A stretch of DNA of 64,000 bases from Betaproteobacteria bacterium. Lineage in GTDB: Bacteria; Pseudomonadota; Gammaproteobacteria; Burkholderiales; Burkholderiaceae_F. Positions 34,693 through 45,806 of the stretch are shown here, piece by piece. Under the pieces are notes generated by a model. It was given only the letters and a program-made list of their open reading frames with translations. It made no database searches and had not been told where the DNA came from. Position 1 is the stretch's first letter. The number at the start of each line of letters is the position of its first letter. The position numbers were made by a program, and so were the translations under genes. The stretch covers positions 1 through 64,000 of the forward strand of contig BOKW01000002.1 in the NCBI GenBank assembly GCA_016861185.1. The letters run 5' to 3'.

Positions 34693-36289
34693 GGTCGGCG
34701 GCCAGCGCGCCAGCCATCCGCGCGACGATGCCGTAGATCGAAAGCTGCGGATTGGCACCGAGCGAGGTCGGGAAGACCGAACCGTCGTGTACCGACAGGT
34801 TCTCGATCTGGAAGTGCCGGCCGCGACCGTCGACCACGCCCGCGCGCTCGTTCGCCGCCATGCCGCAGCCGCCCATCACGTGCGCGCTGACCACGCGCGT
34901 CAGCAGCGGCTTCAGCGGGAGCCGTTCGATCGCCTCCTTCGCTTCGGCGAAGCGCGTGTAGCCGCCGGCCAGTTCGTGTACGGGATGGACGGTCTTCGCG
35001 CCGGCCGCGAACTGGATCTCGGCCATCGCGAGAAAGGCGCGGCGCACGCCGTCCCAGACCGGCTCGTTCAGCGGGTAGTCGAGGATCGCGCGGCCGTCGC
35101 TTGCGAGCACCACTTCGCCGCCGCGGCTTTCGGAGTGGAAACCGTCGCGCAGCAGCGCGATCAGCGCGTGCGCATGCGCGAACTGTTGCATCAGTTGCGC
35201 ATGCGCGGTGCCGAATCCATGCAGCGTCGAGGCGAACAGCACCGGGTGCAGCGGGGGCGCCTCGAGCTTGAAGCCGAGCCGGCCGTCGATCGGATCGACT
35301 TCGAGGAAGTGATCCGAATACAACGACTGCGGCGCGCCGGCGAAACCGTCGACCCGCTGCTCGAACAGCGCCGACGAGATCACGGTCGGATGCAGGAAGG
35401 TGCGGCGCCCGAGCAACCCGTACGGATCCGGCGCGGCCGAACGCAGCAGGAGGCCCGGCGTGTTGATCGCGCCACCGGCGGCGACGAAATGGCGCGCGCG
35501 CACTTCGACCGTCACGCCGCTTTCGACCAGCCCGTCCGGCCGCAGCGCCGCGCAGACGAGCCGCGCGATCCGCGCGCCGTCGAACTCGAAGCGCAGCGCG
35601 CGCAGCCGCGTGTACAGCCGCGCACCGCGCTCGAGCGCGGCGGGAATCGTCGTCACCAGCATCGACTGCTTCGCGTTGATCGGACAGCCTACGCCGCAGT
35701 AGCCGAGGTTCGCGCAGCCGGCGACGTTGCGGCGGATCCCGGCGGTCGCAATGCCGAGCGCCGCCGCGCCGCGCGCAAGCAGGCTGTTGTTCTCGTTTGG
35801 CGCGATCGTCCATGGGCGGATGGCCAGCCGCGCTTCGGCTTGGGCGAACCACGGCGCAAGGGCCGCCTCCGAGTAGTCGGACAGGTCGAAGCGGCTGCGC
35901 CAGAACGCGAGGGTCGCGGGCGGCGTGCGGAAGCTCGAGGTCCAGTTGACCGTGGTCGAGCCGCCGACCGCGCGACCCTGCAGGATGTTGATCGCCTTGT
36001 CCTTGGTCTTGCGTGCGGCCGAATCCCAGTAGAGCTGCGGATACGCGTCGGCCTCGCGCATGCGGAAATCGCGCGAGCTGGCGAGCGGTCCTTCCTCGAT
36101 CAGCACGACGGCAAGCCCCGCCTTGGCGAGCAGCTCGGCGCTGATGCCGCCGCCCGCGCCGGTGCCGACGAGCGCGACGTCGCAGTCGATGCGCTGCGGC
36201 TCGCGCAGCGTGGCGGCGTCGACGACCTTCCAGCCGCGGGCGAGCCCTTCGGCGACCGGATCGGCGCGCGCGACGAGCGGTGCGTTCAT
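34661..36289 (-). CDS. GMC family FAD-dependent oxidoreductase
   Basis: A 542-residue flavoenzyme of the glucose-methanol-choline class. The FAD-binding loop is GTGAGGGISAELLAKAG near residues 41-57. Other features are RAVGGSTTVNWTSSF, CANLGYCGVGCPINAKQSM (a Cys-rich segment seen in bacterial alcohol/sterol-type GMC enzymes), and a late VMGGCGMAANERAG with HDGSVFPTSLGANPQLS. The substrate is probably an alcohol, but which one is unknown. Its ATG overlaps the small upstream gene by 4 bp, indicating a two-subunit enzyme. The electron acceptor is not visible. Confidence 0.9.
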   Translation of the reverse strand: MNAPLVARADPVAEGLARGWKVVDAATLREPQRIDCDVALVGTGAGGGISAELLAKAGLAVVLIEEGPLASSRDFRMREADAYPQLYWDSAARKTKDKAINILQGRAVGGSTTVNWTSSFRTPPATLAFWRSRFDLSDYSEAALAPWFAQAEARLAIRPWTIAPNENNSLLARGAAALGIATAGIRRNVAGCANLGYCGVGCPINAKQSMLVTTIPAALERGARLYTRLRALRFEFDGARIARLVCAALRPDGLVESGVTVEVRARHFVAAGGAINTPGLLLRSAAPDPYGLLGRRTFLHPTVISSALFEQRVDGFAGAPQSLYSDHFLEVDPIDGRLGFKLEAPPLHPVLFASTLHGFGTAHAQLMQQFAHAHALIALLRDGFHSESRGGEVVLASDGRAILDYPLNEPVWDGVRRAFLAMAEIQFAAGAKTVHPVHELAGGYTRFAEAKEAIERLPLKPLLTRVVSAHVMGGCGMAANERAGVVDGRGRHFQIENLSVHDGSVFPTSLGANPQLSIYGIVARMAGALAADLTGRPAPTLA

Positions 36290-36792
36290 AGCTTCGGCGG
36301 ACCCGGGTAGCCGATCGCGGCCCAGGTCGACTCGTCCGCGTACCACGGTCCGAGCACGAGGTCGTGCAGCGCGTGGTACCCGGCCTGGAACAGGTCGAAC
36401 GAATGCGTGCGCCAGTGTTGCAGAAAGCGCGCCGCCTGCTCGACGCCGGCGGTTTCCCAGTCGTCGATGCCGGCCAGCCAGCGGCCCGGACGCGAGGCCA
36501 GCAGAGCGAAGAGTTCGCCCAGTTCGAGCCGCGTCGGCGGCGGCAGGCTCGCGATCGCGGCGAGCGTGCGCGCGAGCGCCGCTTCGCGCGCCTGCGCGGC
36601 GCCGTCGGCCGGCAGCGCGCCGCCGAGGAGCGCCGGGATCACCGCGCGCAGCACGACGCGCGCCTCTTCGCTGGTGGATGCGTCGCGCGCGGCAGGCTTC
36701 AGCCACAGGGCCGCGCCGCCTGCGGCCGCCAGCACGGCGCCGCCGATCAGACCCGCCTTCACAAACGTCCGTCGACGCATTGCGCCCTTCAC
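36286..36792 (-). CDS. Small Tat-exported subunit paired with GMC oxidoreductase (gluconate 2-dehydrogenase subunit 3-like)
   Basis: A 168-residue protein starting MKGAMRRRTFVKAGLIGGAVLAAAGG, a likely twin-arginine signal (RRRTF) with a hydrophobic segment. The rest is helical (VLRAVIPALLGG, RLELGELFALLA, DLFQAGYHALHDLVLGPWYAD). The ADES-WAAIGYPGPPK end is common in small partners encoded next to GMC oxidoreductases. The start could also be the ATG four codons on (36780). The 4-bp overlap with the GMC gene supports a complex. Confidence 0.75.
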   Translation of the reverse strand: MKGAMRRRTFVKAGLIGGAVLAAAGGAALWLKPAARDASTSEEARVVLRAVIPALLGGALPADGAAQAREAALARTLAAIASLPPPTRLELGELFALLASRPGRWLAGIDDWETAGVEQAARFLQHWRTHSFDLFQAGYHALHDLVLGPWYADESTWAAIGYPGPPKL

Positions 36793-36849
36793 GTATCCTT
36801 CGCGGGCATTCTAGGGATCGCCGATAGAACACCGCTTCTAAACGGGCCG

Positions 36850-37533
36850 ATGGCGCGAGGATTAGAGGGCTCCGCCAAGGAGCGATTGGCCGACGCCTTG
36901 AACCGGGTCATCGCGCTGCGGCGGCAACTCGAGGCCGATGGCGCGATGGCGCAGCGCTGGCGCGCGGTCAAGTCGTGGCAGTCGCAGCGGCTGCAGCACA
37001 CGTATCCGGACCTGCTCGCCTCGCCGCGCTACGGGCCCGCGTGCCGGTTCTTTCTCGACGAGCTGTACGCGGCGAAGGACTTCAGCCAGCGCGACAACGA
37101 GGCGCTGCGCGTCGTCCCGAAGCTCGCGCGCATGCTGCCCGATCGCGCGATCGAGACGATGGCGCTCGCGGTCGAGCTCGACGAGCTGTCCGAGACGCTC
37201 GATGCGCGCGTGGCCGGCCTGATCCGCCTGCCGATCGACGAGCCGGCGTACGCCGGGGCCTATCGCGGGGCCGGGACGTACGAAGAGCGCGCGCGGCAGA
37301 TCGAGATGATCGACCGCATCGGCCGTTCGCTCGAGCGGCTGGCGCGCATTCCTTTCCTGTCCGGCATGCTGCACATGATGCGGGCGCCGGCCGAAGCGGC
37401 GGGGCTGGGGCACCTGCATCACTTTCTCGCCTCGGGCTTCGACAGCTTCAAGGCGATGGGTGAGGCCGGCGAATTCCTGGCGACGATCCGCGAGCGCGAA
37501 ACCGCGCTGATGCGGGAATGGTTCGCCGATTGA
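36850..37533 (+). CDS. Conserved hypothetical protein, FFLDELY motif
   Basis: A 227-residue soluble helical protein I cannot assign to a function. A conserved-looking core is RYGPACRFFLDELYAAKDFSQRD, followed by ARMLPDRAIETMALAVELDELSETLD. Later, SGMLHMMRAPAEAAGLGHLHHFLASGF is rich in His. There is no signal peptide and no clear membrane segment. It stands alone: the gene upstream is divergent (36792) and the gene downstream is convergent (37541, 7 bp away). Confidence 0.72.
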   Translation: MARGLEGSAKERLADALNRVIALRRQLEADGAMAQRWRAVKSWQSQRLQHTYPDLLASPRYGPACRFFLDELYAAKDFSQRDNEALRVVPKLARMLPDRAIETMALAVELDELSETLDARVAGLIRLPIDEPAYAGAYRGAGTYEERARQIEMIDRIGRSLERLARIPFLSGMLHMMRAPAEAAGLGHLHHFLASGFDSFKAMGEAGEFLATIRERETALMREWFAD

Positions 37534-37540
37534 TCCGCGC

Positions 37541-38035
37541 CTACTCGCGGACGACGCGGGTGCCGAGCCAGCGGTCGTGCAGCAGTTGGCGGTCGCGACC
37601 TGCAACGCCGAGCGCGAGCATCGCGAAGAAGCCGAGCGCGAACGCGGCGACGTCCCCGGCTGCATGCGTCCGGAACAAGGTTACGTAGGCGATGCCCGGC
37701 GCGAACAGATGCCAGGCGAGCAGGTAGCGCAGCACGGCGGTGCGCCAGCCGATCGGCCCACCGTCCGGTCCGACCACGCGCAGCCGCCAGGTTTTCATCG
37801 CAAGCGTCTGTCCGCCGCGGGTCCAGCACCAGACGAAATAGGCACCGATCGCGACAAACAGCACCGCCTGCAGCGTCCAGCGCTGGCGGTCCTGCAGCGG
37901 GTAGGTCCATTGCGCCAGCGCCAGCACGAGGTAGCCGACGATGAAGACCACGCCGAACAGCAGCACCGCCTCGTAGGTCATCGCCGCCAGTCGCAGCAGC
38001 AGCCCGGGCGGTCGAGGCGTCGAGTGGGCGGACAT
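37541..38035 (-). CDS. RDD family membrane protein
   Basis: A 164-residue integral membrane protein with the RDD-family plan: an N-terminal segment MTYEAVLLFGVVFIVGYLVL, a second (LQAVLFVAIGAYFVWCWTRGG), then TLAMKTWRLRVVGPDGG and a third region AVLRYLLAWHLFAPG, ending DRQLLHDRWLGTRVV. Family members are named for conserved Arg and Asp residues; roles in ion transport have been proposed. It is last in the sigma-factor/DUF3619/DUF3106/RDD block. A repeat-rich 90-bp gap precedes it. Confidence 0.86.
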   Translation of the reverse strand: MSAHSTPRPPGLLLRLAAMTYEAVLLFGVVFIVGYLVLALAQWTYPLQDRQRWTLQAVLFVAIGAYFVWCWTRGGQTLAMKTWRLRVVGPDGGPIGWRTAVLRYLLAWHLFAPGIAYVTLFRTHAAGDVAAFALGFFAMLALGVAGRDRQLLHDRWLGTRVVRE

Positions 38036-38125
38036 GGCGGGGTGGAGCGGGGTTCAGTCCGGATCGCGGATTGCGGATCGCGCCGGCGCTTGTGCGGCCG
38101 ACGGCCGCTAGTCCACAGCCGACGC

Positions 38126-38608
38126 CTACTTCTTCTGCGCCGCTTTCGACCGCCGTTCGGGCGCGGGCTTCTTCTGCGCCTGCTCCTTGAGCTCTTTCTT
38201 CTTGTCGGGCGGCAGTGCCTTGTACTGTTCGACCAGGGCCTCGCGCCGCTCGGCGGGCAGTTCGTACGCGCGCTGGAAGTTTTCGCGCGTCGTCCAGCGC
38301 TGTTCGGGCGTGAGCTTGATGAACTCGGCCATGCGCGCGTGCATCCGCTGCTTGCCCTCGGGGGAAAGCTGGTGATACTTGGGTGCCACTTCGAGCCACT
38401 TGCGCTTGCGGTCGCGGTCGAGCTTGTTCCACTCCGGTTCGAGCGGCGCGAGCGCCTCGCGCTGGGCGGGCGTCAGTTCGTTCCAGGTCGGGCGCGACGC
38501 CGGCACGGTCGCCTGCGGCTTGCGCGCGGTCGACGGCTGCTGGGCGCCTGCCGGCGCCGCAAGGAAGGCCGCGGCCAGCGCAGCCAGGAGGAAGAGCACG
38601 CGCATCAT
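38126..38608 (-). CDS. DUF3106 domain-containing secreted protein
   Basis: A 160-residue protein with a signal peptide (MMRVLFLLAALAAAFLAAPAGAQ). The mature part carries the DUF3106 tandem motif of Trp-containing helices: PTWNELTPAQREALAPLEPEWNKLD, KWLEVAPKYHQLSPEGKQRMHARM and FIKLTPEQRWTTRENFQRAYELP. The tail is Lys/Ala-rich. It lies 12 bp downstream of the DUF3619 gene. The start may be either of two adjacent ATGs. The function is unknown; this gene order is common in Burkholderiales. Confidence 0.87.
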   Translation of the reverse strand: MMRVLFLLAALAAAFLAAPAGAQQPSTARKPQATVPASRPTWNELTPAQREALAPLEPEWNKLDRDRKRKWLEVAPKYHQLSPEGKQRMHARMAEFIKLTPEQRWTTRENFQRAYELPAERREALVEQYKALPPDKKKELKEQAQKKPAPERRSKAAQKK

Positions 38609-38620
38609 GGGACCGCGCGC

Positions 38621-39034
38621 CTACAGTTGCCGCTCGTTTCTCAGCAGAACGGTGAAGCCCTGATCCGCATAGGCTTCCAGCGGCGTCTCGTCCATCAGCA
38701 CGGCGAAATCGAGGTCGGCGATCTCGGCGATCGTCTGCGCCCGCTGCCATTGGTAGATACCGACGAAGCCGATCACCAACGCCAGCAGGGGGGCAACGAG
38801 CCCCATCCGATGCAGCCAGACCCAGAAACCGGAGGATTCGCCGTTCGTCGGCACGCTGCCGGCCGCGGCCACCTGCAGGGCCGGCACCCAGACCGCCGCT
38901 TCCTGCGGCCGCTTCTGGCGCGCGAGCGCGGTCCTGCGCGCCTGCTCGAGGCGGTAGACGGTCTTGTAGTCGAGCCGCTCGGCCCCCTCGTTCAGGGCCT
39001 GGCGGACGCGGTACCCGAATTCGACTTCGTTCAT
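38621..39034 (-). CDS. DUF3619 family membrane-anchored protein
   Basis: A 137-residue protein starting MNEVEFGYRVRQALNEGAE. One transmembrane helix (LVAPLLALVIGFVGIYQWQ) lies at about residues 82-100. The N-terminal soluble part has LDYKTVYRLEQARRTALARQK, and the C-terminal part DFAVLMDETPLEAYADQGF. Its ATG overlaps the sigma-factor stop by 4 bp. By position it could be a membrane-anchored regulator of the sigma factor, but this is inferred from operon layout and single-pass topology only. Confidence 0.84.
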   Translation of the reverse strand: MNEVEFGYRVRQALNEGAERLDYKTVYRLEQARRTALARQKRPQEAAVWVPALQVAAAGSVPTNGESSGFWVWLHRMGLVAPLLALVIGFVGIYQWQRAQTIAEIADLDFAVLMDETPLEAYADQGFTVLLRNERQL

Positions 39035-39594
39035 AGCGTGATTCCCCGTGCCCGCAATGCGCGCGCCAGGGCGTGAGTGGCGCGCGAACAATGGGTTTTG
39101 ACGCTGCCTTCCGAGCATCCCATCGCCGCCGCCGTTTCCGCAACGTCAAGCTCCTCCCAGTAACGCAGCAGAAAAGCCTCGCGTTGACGGGCCGGAAGGC
39201 GGGCGATCTCTTGCTCGATCGCGGCGACGACCTGGCTTCTTTCCACCTTATCGGCAGCGCTTTCGGCCTGTTCAGTGCCTTCCAGCGCTTCCAGGGTCTC
39301 GAGCGGGTCCGAGTCCTCCTCGTCGCCGGAGCCAAGCGCCGAAAACAGCGTCACCCAGGTCGAGCGGACCTTCTGGCGGCGGAAAAAATCGTGGATCGCG
39401 TTCTGCAGGATCCGCGTGAACAACAGCGGCAGTTCCGGCGCCGGACGGTCGCCGTAGTTCTCGGACAGCTTGATCATCGCGTCCTGAACGATGTCGAGCG
39501 CGTTTTCCTCGTTCCGCACGGCAAACTGTGCCTGCTTGAACGCGCGCCGCTCGACGCCAGCCAGGAATTCCGAGAGTTCTTCGCGAGTCGCCAT
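39031..39594 (-). CDS. ECF-type RNA polymerase sigma factor
   Basis: A 187-residue sigma-70 family protein. Region 2 is visible in RRAFKQAQFAVRNEENALDIVQDAMIKLSE, with DFFRRQKVRSTW at its end. Region 4 follows as EIARLPARQREAFLLRYWEELDVAETAAAMGCSEGSVKTHCSRA, the helix-turn-helix that reads the -35 element. Between them is an acidic linker (SGDEEDSDPLETLEALEG). It heads a four-gene block (DUF3619, DUF3106, RDD) divergent from ilvI. Its targets are unknown. Confidence 0.9.
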   Translation of the reverse strand: MATREELSEFLAGVERRAFKQAQFAVRNEENALDIVQDAMIKLSENYGDRPAPELPLLFTRILQNAIHDFFRRQKVRSTWVTLFSALGSGDEEDSDPLETLEALEGTEQAESAADKVERSQVVAAIEQEIARLPARQREAFLLRYWEELDVAETAAAMGCSEGSVKTHCSRATHALARALRARGITL

Positions 39595-39882
39595 CGAAAT
39601 GGGCCCGCGTCGACGCGAAGAAGACGCTCGGCATGCGGCCCGAAACCGGCGCGAATCCTAACAGAGCACATCCGCGGGGCGGTCTTGCACCGCCGTCAAT
39701 TTGCGCTCGCTGATGCGCTGCAGTATCGTGCCCGTTCTTGCAAAACAAGAGGCACTTAGCTCGGAGCAGCCGACCCAGTTGCGTTCCACATAGCTAAACG
39801 CGCTCGCCGCACCGCCCGCCACAAGCGGGTAAGGAACGGCATCCGATCAATCTCCAGAAGGACCTTGAGAGGACCCGCAACT

Positions 39883-41669
39883 ATGCAGACCCTCAGCGCG
39901 GAAAAGACACGAGCGGGCACCGCACCCGCAGAACCGAAACGGGCGGAAGCGAAGTCCGCCGAGCTCACGGGCGCCGAAATCGTCGTGCGGTGCCTGCAGG
40001 AAGAAGGCGTCGAACACGTCTTCGGCTACCCCGGCGGGGCGGTCCTGTACATCTACGACGAGATCTTCAAGCAGGACAGCTTCCAGCACATCCTCGTGCG
40101 GCACGAGCAGGCGGCCGTGCACGCCGCCGACGCGTATTCGCGCTCAAGCCGCAAGGTGGGCGTGGCGCTGGTCACGAGCGGCCCCGGCGTGACCAACGCC
40201 GTGACCGGCATCGCCACCGCGTACATGGACTCGATCCCGATGGTGATCATCACCGGCCAGGTGCCGACGCACGCGATCGGGCAGGACGCGTTCCAGGAGT
40301 GCGACACGGTCGGCATCACGCGGCCCTGCGTCAAGCACAACATCCTGGTCAAGGACGTGCGCGATCTGGCGCCTGCGATCCGCAAGGCCTTTTTCATCGC
40401 GCAGACAGGCCGGCCCGGGCCGGTGCTGGTCGACATCCCGAAGGACGTGACGATCGCGCGCTGCGAGTTCAGCTATCCGAAGAACCTGTCGATGCGCTCG
40501 TACAACCCGGTGGTCAAGGGCCACCAGGGGCAGATCAAGAAGGCCGTGCAGCTTCTGCTTTCGGCCGAGCGGCCGATGATCTACACGGGCGGCGGCGTGA
40601 TCCTGTCGGATTCGTCCGATCTGCTGAACAGGCTGGTCAACCTGCTCGGCTTCCCGTGCACCAACACGCTGATGGGGCTGGGCGGCTTCCAGGCGAGCGA
40701 TCCGAAGTTCGTCGGCATGCCGGGCATGCACGGTACCTACGAGGCGAACATGGCGATGCAGCACTGCGACGTGCTGCTCGCCGTCGGCGCGCGCTTCGAC
40801 GACCGCGTGATCGGCAACCCGAAGCACTTCGCGCAGAACCCGCGCAAGATCATCCACGTCGACATCGATCCGTCGTCGATCTCCAAGCGCGTCAAGGTCG
40901 ACGTGCCGATCGTCGGCGACGTGCGCGAGGTGCTGACCGACCTGCTCGCGCTGATCGAGGTCGCGGGGGGCAGGCCCAACGCGCAGGCGCTGAAGGCGTG
41001 GTGGGCGCAGATCGAGGAGTGGCGCAAGCGCGACTGCCTGAAGTACGAGAACACCGACAAGGTGATCAAGCCGCAGTATGTCGTCGAGACGCTGTGGAAG
41101 GTGACCAAAGGCGACGCGTTCGTCACGTCCGACGTCGGCCAGCATCAGATGTGGGCCGCGCAGTACTACCGCTTCGACAAGCCGCGCCGCTGGATCAACT
41201 CGGGCGGACTGGGCACGATGGGCGTGGGCCTGCCCTACGCGATGGGCGTGCAGATGGCCAATCCCGGCGCGCAGGTCGCGGTGATCACCGGCGAAGCGTC
41301 GATCCAGATGTGCATCCAGGAGCTGTCGACCTGCAAGCAGTACGACCTGACGCCGAAGATCGTCAATCTGAACAACCGCTACCTGGGTATGGTGCGGCAG
41401 TGGCAGCAGATCGACTACGGCAGCCGCTATTCGCATTCGTACATGGACGCGCTGCCCGACTTCGTCAAGCTCGCCGAGGCGTACGGCCACGTCGGCATGC
41501 GAATCGACCGGCCGGCCGACGTCGAGCCTGCGCTGCGCGAGGCTTTCGGCAAGTACAAGGACCGGCTCGTGTTCCTCGACTTCATCACCGACCAGACCGA
41601 AAACGTCTGGCCGATGGTCAAGGCCGGCAAGGGGCTGACGGAGATGCTGCTCGGTTCGGAGGACCTGTA

Positions 41670-41670
<1 letters not shown>
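39883..41670 (+). CDS. ilvI: Acetolactate synthase large subunit
   Basis: A 595-residue ThDP-dependent enzyme that condenses two pyruvates to acetolactate (or pyruvate and 2-oxobutyrate), the first step of branched-chain amino acid synthesis. The catalytic Glu is in RHEQAAVHAADAY, the ThDP motif begins GEASIQMCIQELSTCKQYD, and FGYPGGAVLYIYDE starts the N-terminal domain. The ATG at 39883 follows GAGAGGA. The first 35 residues are an Ala/Lys-rich extension. The small subunit gene overlaps the stop by one base. The gap from 39595 to 39882 holds no obvious leader peptide. Confidence 0.96.
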
Positions 41671-43272
<1,602 letters not shown>

Positions 43273-43337
43273 GGCGGCGCAACCCCGCGGGCGCGCGCGC
43301 CGCGTTCAAGTCGACTGGACCCACCACGGAGGGCAGG

Positions 43338-44069
43338 ATGCCGACTCGATTCCTTCGCGCCGCCGCGCTCTGCGGCGCGCTGATCATCGCCGCGCCGGTG
43401 CCGGCCCAGACGCCCGCCGCGCCGGCGCGCTTCGAGGGCACGCTCGTCACGATCTCGACGGCGGCCGAGGTCGAAGCGACCAACGACGAGGCGCTCGCTT
43501 CCTTCTACCTCGAGGTGCAGGAGGCCGATCTCGCGCGCGCGCAATCGCAGCTCAACCAGCGCGTGGCCGAAGGCGTTGCGACACTGAAGCGCGCCGATCC
43601 GAAGGCGCAGGTCGAAACGGCCGGTTACGGCAGCTACCCGATCTACGCCGCGGGTGGCGGCCGCAAGATCGTCGGCTGGCGCGTGCGCCAGAGCGTGAAC
43701 CTGCGCACGACCGAACTGGCCGCACTGCCGAAGACCGTGGCCGCGGGGCAACAGCAGCTCGCGCTCGGCGGGATCGGCTTCCGCCTGTCGCGCGCTGCGC
43801 GCGACAGGCTCGACGCCGAACTGATCCAGCGCGCGTACGCGAATCTGAGCGCCCGCATCGCGGCGGCGGCGCAGGCGATGGGCGTGCCGCCGGCGCGCGT
43901 GCGCATCGAGGAGGTCAACTTCGGCGCGCGCGGCGACGGGCCGCCGATCGTGCCGATGGCGCGCGCGATGGCGATGGCCGCCGAGTCGGTCGCGGAGCCG
44001 AGCTTCGACGCGGGCCAGTCGACGCAGCGGCTCGACGTCACCGCGAAGGTGCGTTTCCTGCAGCCCTGA
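43338..44069 (+). CDS. SIMPL (DUF541) domain secreted protein
   Basis: A 243-residue exported protein with a signal peptide ([18 protein letters not shown]). The mature part has the SIMPL/DUF541 pattern: [35 protein letters not shown], then the [23 protein letters not shown] strand pair, and [35 protein letters not shown]. Family members form periplasmic or surface oligomers; the role is unclear. It sits between ilvC and psd on the same strand, so it may be co-transcribed. Confidence 0.86.
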   Translation: MPTRFLRAAALCGALIIAAPVPAQTPAAPARFEGTLVTISTAAEVEATNDEALASFYLEVQEADLARAQSQLNQRVAEGVATLKRADPKAQVETAGYGSYPIYAAGGGRKIVGWRVRQSVNLRTTELAALPKTVAAGQQQLALGGIGFRLSRAARDRLDAELIQRAYANLSARIAAAAQAMGVPPARVRIEEVNFGARGDGPPIVPMARAMAMAAESVAEPSFDAGQSTQRLDVTAKVRFLQP

Positions 44070-44121
44070 GCGGCTGCACCATCCGATACCATACGGCCTT
44101 CGTTTTTCAGAGGGCCGTGCA

Positions 44122-44763
44122 GTGGCCGACTATCCGCATCCGCTGATCGCGCGCGAAGGCTGGCCCTTCGTCGCGGGCTCGCTCGCTGCGGCGCTGCTCG
44201 TCTGGTGGGGGGCCGGGCTCGCGTGGTCGGCGCCGCTGTGGCTGGTCGCGATCTTCGTCGTCCAGTTCTTCCGCGATCCGCCGCGTGCGGTGCCGGCGCA
44301 GGCCAACGCCGTGCTTGCGCCGGCCGACGGCCGCATCGTCAAGGTCGAGGACGCGCGCGATCCATACACCGCGCGCGACGCGCTGCTGATCAGCGTGTTC
44401 ATGAACGTGTTCAACGTGCACAGCAACCGCTCGCCGGTGGACGCGACCGTGCAGCGGGTCGAATACTCGGCGGGCAAGTTCATCAACGCCGATCTGGACA
44501 AGGCCTCGACCGAAAACGAGCGCAACGCGATGGTGCTGCAGCTCGACTCGGGCGAGCGCATCACGGTCGTGCAGGTCGCGGGGCTGATCGCGCGGCGCAT
44601 CCTCTGTTACGTGAAGGCCGGCGACCGGCTCGCGCGCGGCCAGCGCTACGGCTTCATCCGCTTCGGCTCGCGCGTCGACGTCTACCTGCCGCGCACGGCA
44701 CGCCCGCGCGTCGCGGTCGGCGACAAGGTCTACGCGACCGAGACGATCCTCGCCGAGCTGTAA
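44122..44763 (+). CDS. psd: Phosphatidylserine decarboxylase
   Basis: A 213-residue proenzyme of the short (Psd2-like) class, starting at GTG ([13 protein letters not shown]). Two hydrophobic stretches at the N-terminus anchor it to the membrane. The cleavage site that makes the pyruvoyl group is the Gly-Ser of [12 protein letters not shown]; the catalytic His is in [15 protein letters not shown]. It converts phosphatidylserine to phosphatidylethanolamine. pssA, which makes the substrate, starts 5 bp after the stop, so the two enzymes are encoded in reverse pathway order. Confidence 0.95.
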   Translation: MADYPHPLIAREGWPFVAGSLAAALLVWWGAGLAWSAPLWLVAIFVVQFFRDPPRAVPAQANAVLAPADGRIVKVEDARDPYTARDALLISVFMNVFNVHSNRSPVDATVQRVEYSAGKFINADLDKASTENERNAMVLQLDSGERITVVQVAGLIARRILCYVKAGDRLARGQRYGFIRFGSRVDVYLPRTARPRVAVGDKVYATETILAEL

Positions 44764-44768
44764 CTCGT

Positions 44769-45617
44769 ATGCGCTTTCGCCGCCGCAAGCCGCGTCCTTT
44801 CGGCATGCCCTCCGCGCCGCCGCTGGCCGAGGCGCCGCCGCCGCTGAAGTTCCGCCGGCGCGGCATCTACCTGTTGCCCAACCTCTTTACGACGGCGGCG
44901 CTTTTCGCCGGCTTCTTCGCGATCGTTCAGGCGATGAACCAGCGCTTCGAGCTGGCGGCGATCGCGATCTTCGCCGCGATGGTGCTCGACGGCATGGACG
45001 GCCGGGTGGCGCGGTTGACCAACACGCAAAGCGCGTTCGGCGAGCAGTACGACTCGCTTTCGGACATGACCTCGTTCGGCGTGGCCCCCGCGCTCGTGAT
45101 GTACGAGTGGATCCTGCACGAGCTGGGGCGCTGGGGATGGATCGCGGCCTTCGTCTACTGCGCGGGCGCCGCGCTGCGGCTGGCGCGCTTCAACGCCAAC
45201 CTCGGCGTGGTCGACAAGCGTTACTTCCAGGGGCTGCCGAGCCCGGCGTCGGCGGCGTTGATCGCCGGTTTCGTATGGCTGGCGATCGACAACAAGCTGC
45301 ACATCAAGGACGTGTGGATGCCGTGGGTCGCCTTCGGGCTGACGGTGTATGCCGGCGTCACGATGGTGTCGAGCGCGCCGTTCTACAGCGGCAAGAGCTT
45401 CCAGCTCGGGCGCAGCGTTCCGTTCTGGGGCATGCTGCTCGTCGTGCTGGCCTTCGTGTTCGTCTCGACCGATCCGCCGATCGTGCTGTTCTCGCTGTTC
45501 TGCGTCTACGCGCTGTCGGGCTATGTGTACTGGGCGTGGCAGTGGTGGAACGGCCGGCCGAACCCGGCCAAGCCGGTGCCGCGCGCGCCCGTCGAGCCGC
45601 CCGCGGGGAGCGAATGA
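44769..45617 (+). CDS. pssA: CDP-diacylglycerol-serine O-phosphatidyltransferase
   Basis: A 282-residue membrane enzyme joining CDP-diacylglycerol and serine. The CDP-alcohol phosphotransferase signature DGx2ARx8Gx3Dx3D is visible as DGMDGRVARLTNTQSAFG then EQYDSLSD. About seven hydrophobic segments follow a basic, Pro-rich cytoplasmic N-terminus (RFRRRKPRPF). The C-terminal APVEPPAGSE tail is polar. It lies after psd and upstream of leuA, whose promoter starts 14 bp after the stop. Confidence 0.94.
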   Translation: MRFRRRKPRPFGMPSAPPLAEAPPPLKFRRRGIYLLPNLFTTAALFAGFFAIVQAMNQRFELAAIAIFAAMVLDGMDGRVARLTNTQSAFGEQYDSLSDMTSFGVAPALVMYEWILHELGRWGWIAAFVYCAGAALRLARFNANLGVVDKRYFQGLPSPASAALIAGFVWLAIDNKLHIKDVWMPWVAFGLTVYAGVTMVSSAPFYSGKSFQLGRSVPFWGMLLVVLAFVFVSTDPPIVLFSLFCVYALSGYVYWAWQWWNGRPNPAKPVPRAPVEPPAGSE

Positions 45618-45630
45618 AGGCGACCGCCGG

Positions 45631-45659
45631 TTGTTTCGACGTGGCTTTGCGCCTATAGT
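45631..45659 (+). promoter_or_regulatory. Sigma-70 promoter of the leuA leader
   Basis: TTGTTT at 45631-45636 and TATAGT at 45654-45659 are spaced by exactly 17 bp, close to the sigma-70 consensus. The expected start of transcription (6-8 nt after the -10 box) is about 45666-45667, which is the A of the leader-peptide ATG, so the leader mRNA may be leaderless. Confidence 0.65.
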
Positions 45660-45666
45660 CGCGCCC

Positions 45667-45753
45667 ATGCATCGCGCAAGCATCACGATGTCCCGCCTCC
45701 CGGCAGCCGCCCGCGGCCTGCTGCTTCGACTGCTGCGCCCCGCGCGCAGCTAA
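45667..45753 (+). CDS. leuL: leuA leader peptide (28 residues)
   Basis: A short frame, [17 protein letters not shown] then [11 protein letters not shown], ending TAA at 45751-45753. It contains five Leu codons within six codons (CTGCTGCTTCGACTGCTG), the pattern of a leucine attenuation leader: when leucyl-tRNA is scarce the ribosome stalls there. It lies 76 bp upstream of leuA, and Burkholderiales leuA genes are known to have such leaders. The ATG coincides with the predicted transcription start. Confidence 0.72.
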   Translation: MHRASITMSRLPAAARGLLLRLLRPARS

Positions 45754-45782
45754 TCCCTTACCCACAACTCGGCCCTTCGCTC

Positions 45783-45806
45783 CGCCCGCCTGCAAGGCCG
45801 GCGGCG
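45783..45806 (+). promoter_or_regulatory. Possible leuA attenuator/anti-attenuator hairpin
   Basis: CGCC(C)GCC (45783-45790) can pair with GGCGGCG (45800-45806) around a 9-nt loop, between the leader peptide and leuA. No U tract follows, so it is not a plain terminator. It may be one of two competing stems or may affect the leuA ribosome site (GGAG at 45820). Confidence 0.4.

Noticed and set aside
39595..39882. Leader peptide or riboswitch upstream of ilvI
   Set aside because: No short frame with a run of Leu, Ile or Val codons and no recognisable riboswitch or terminator/antiterminator pair was found in the gap.
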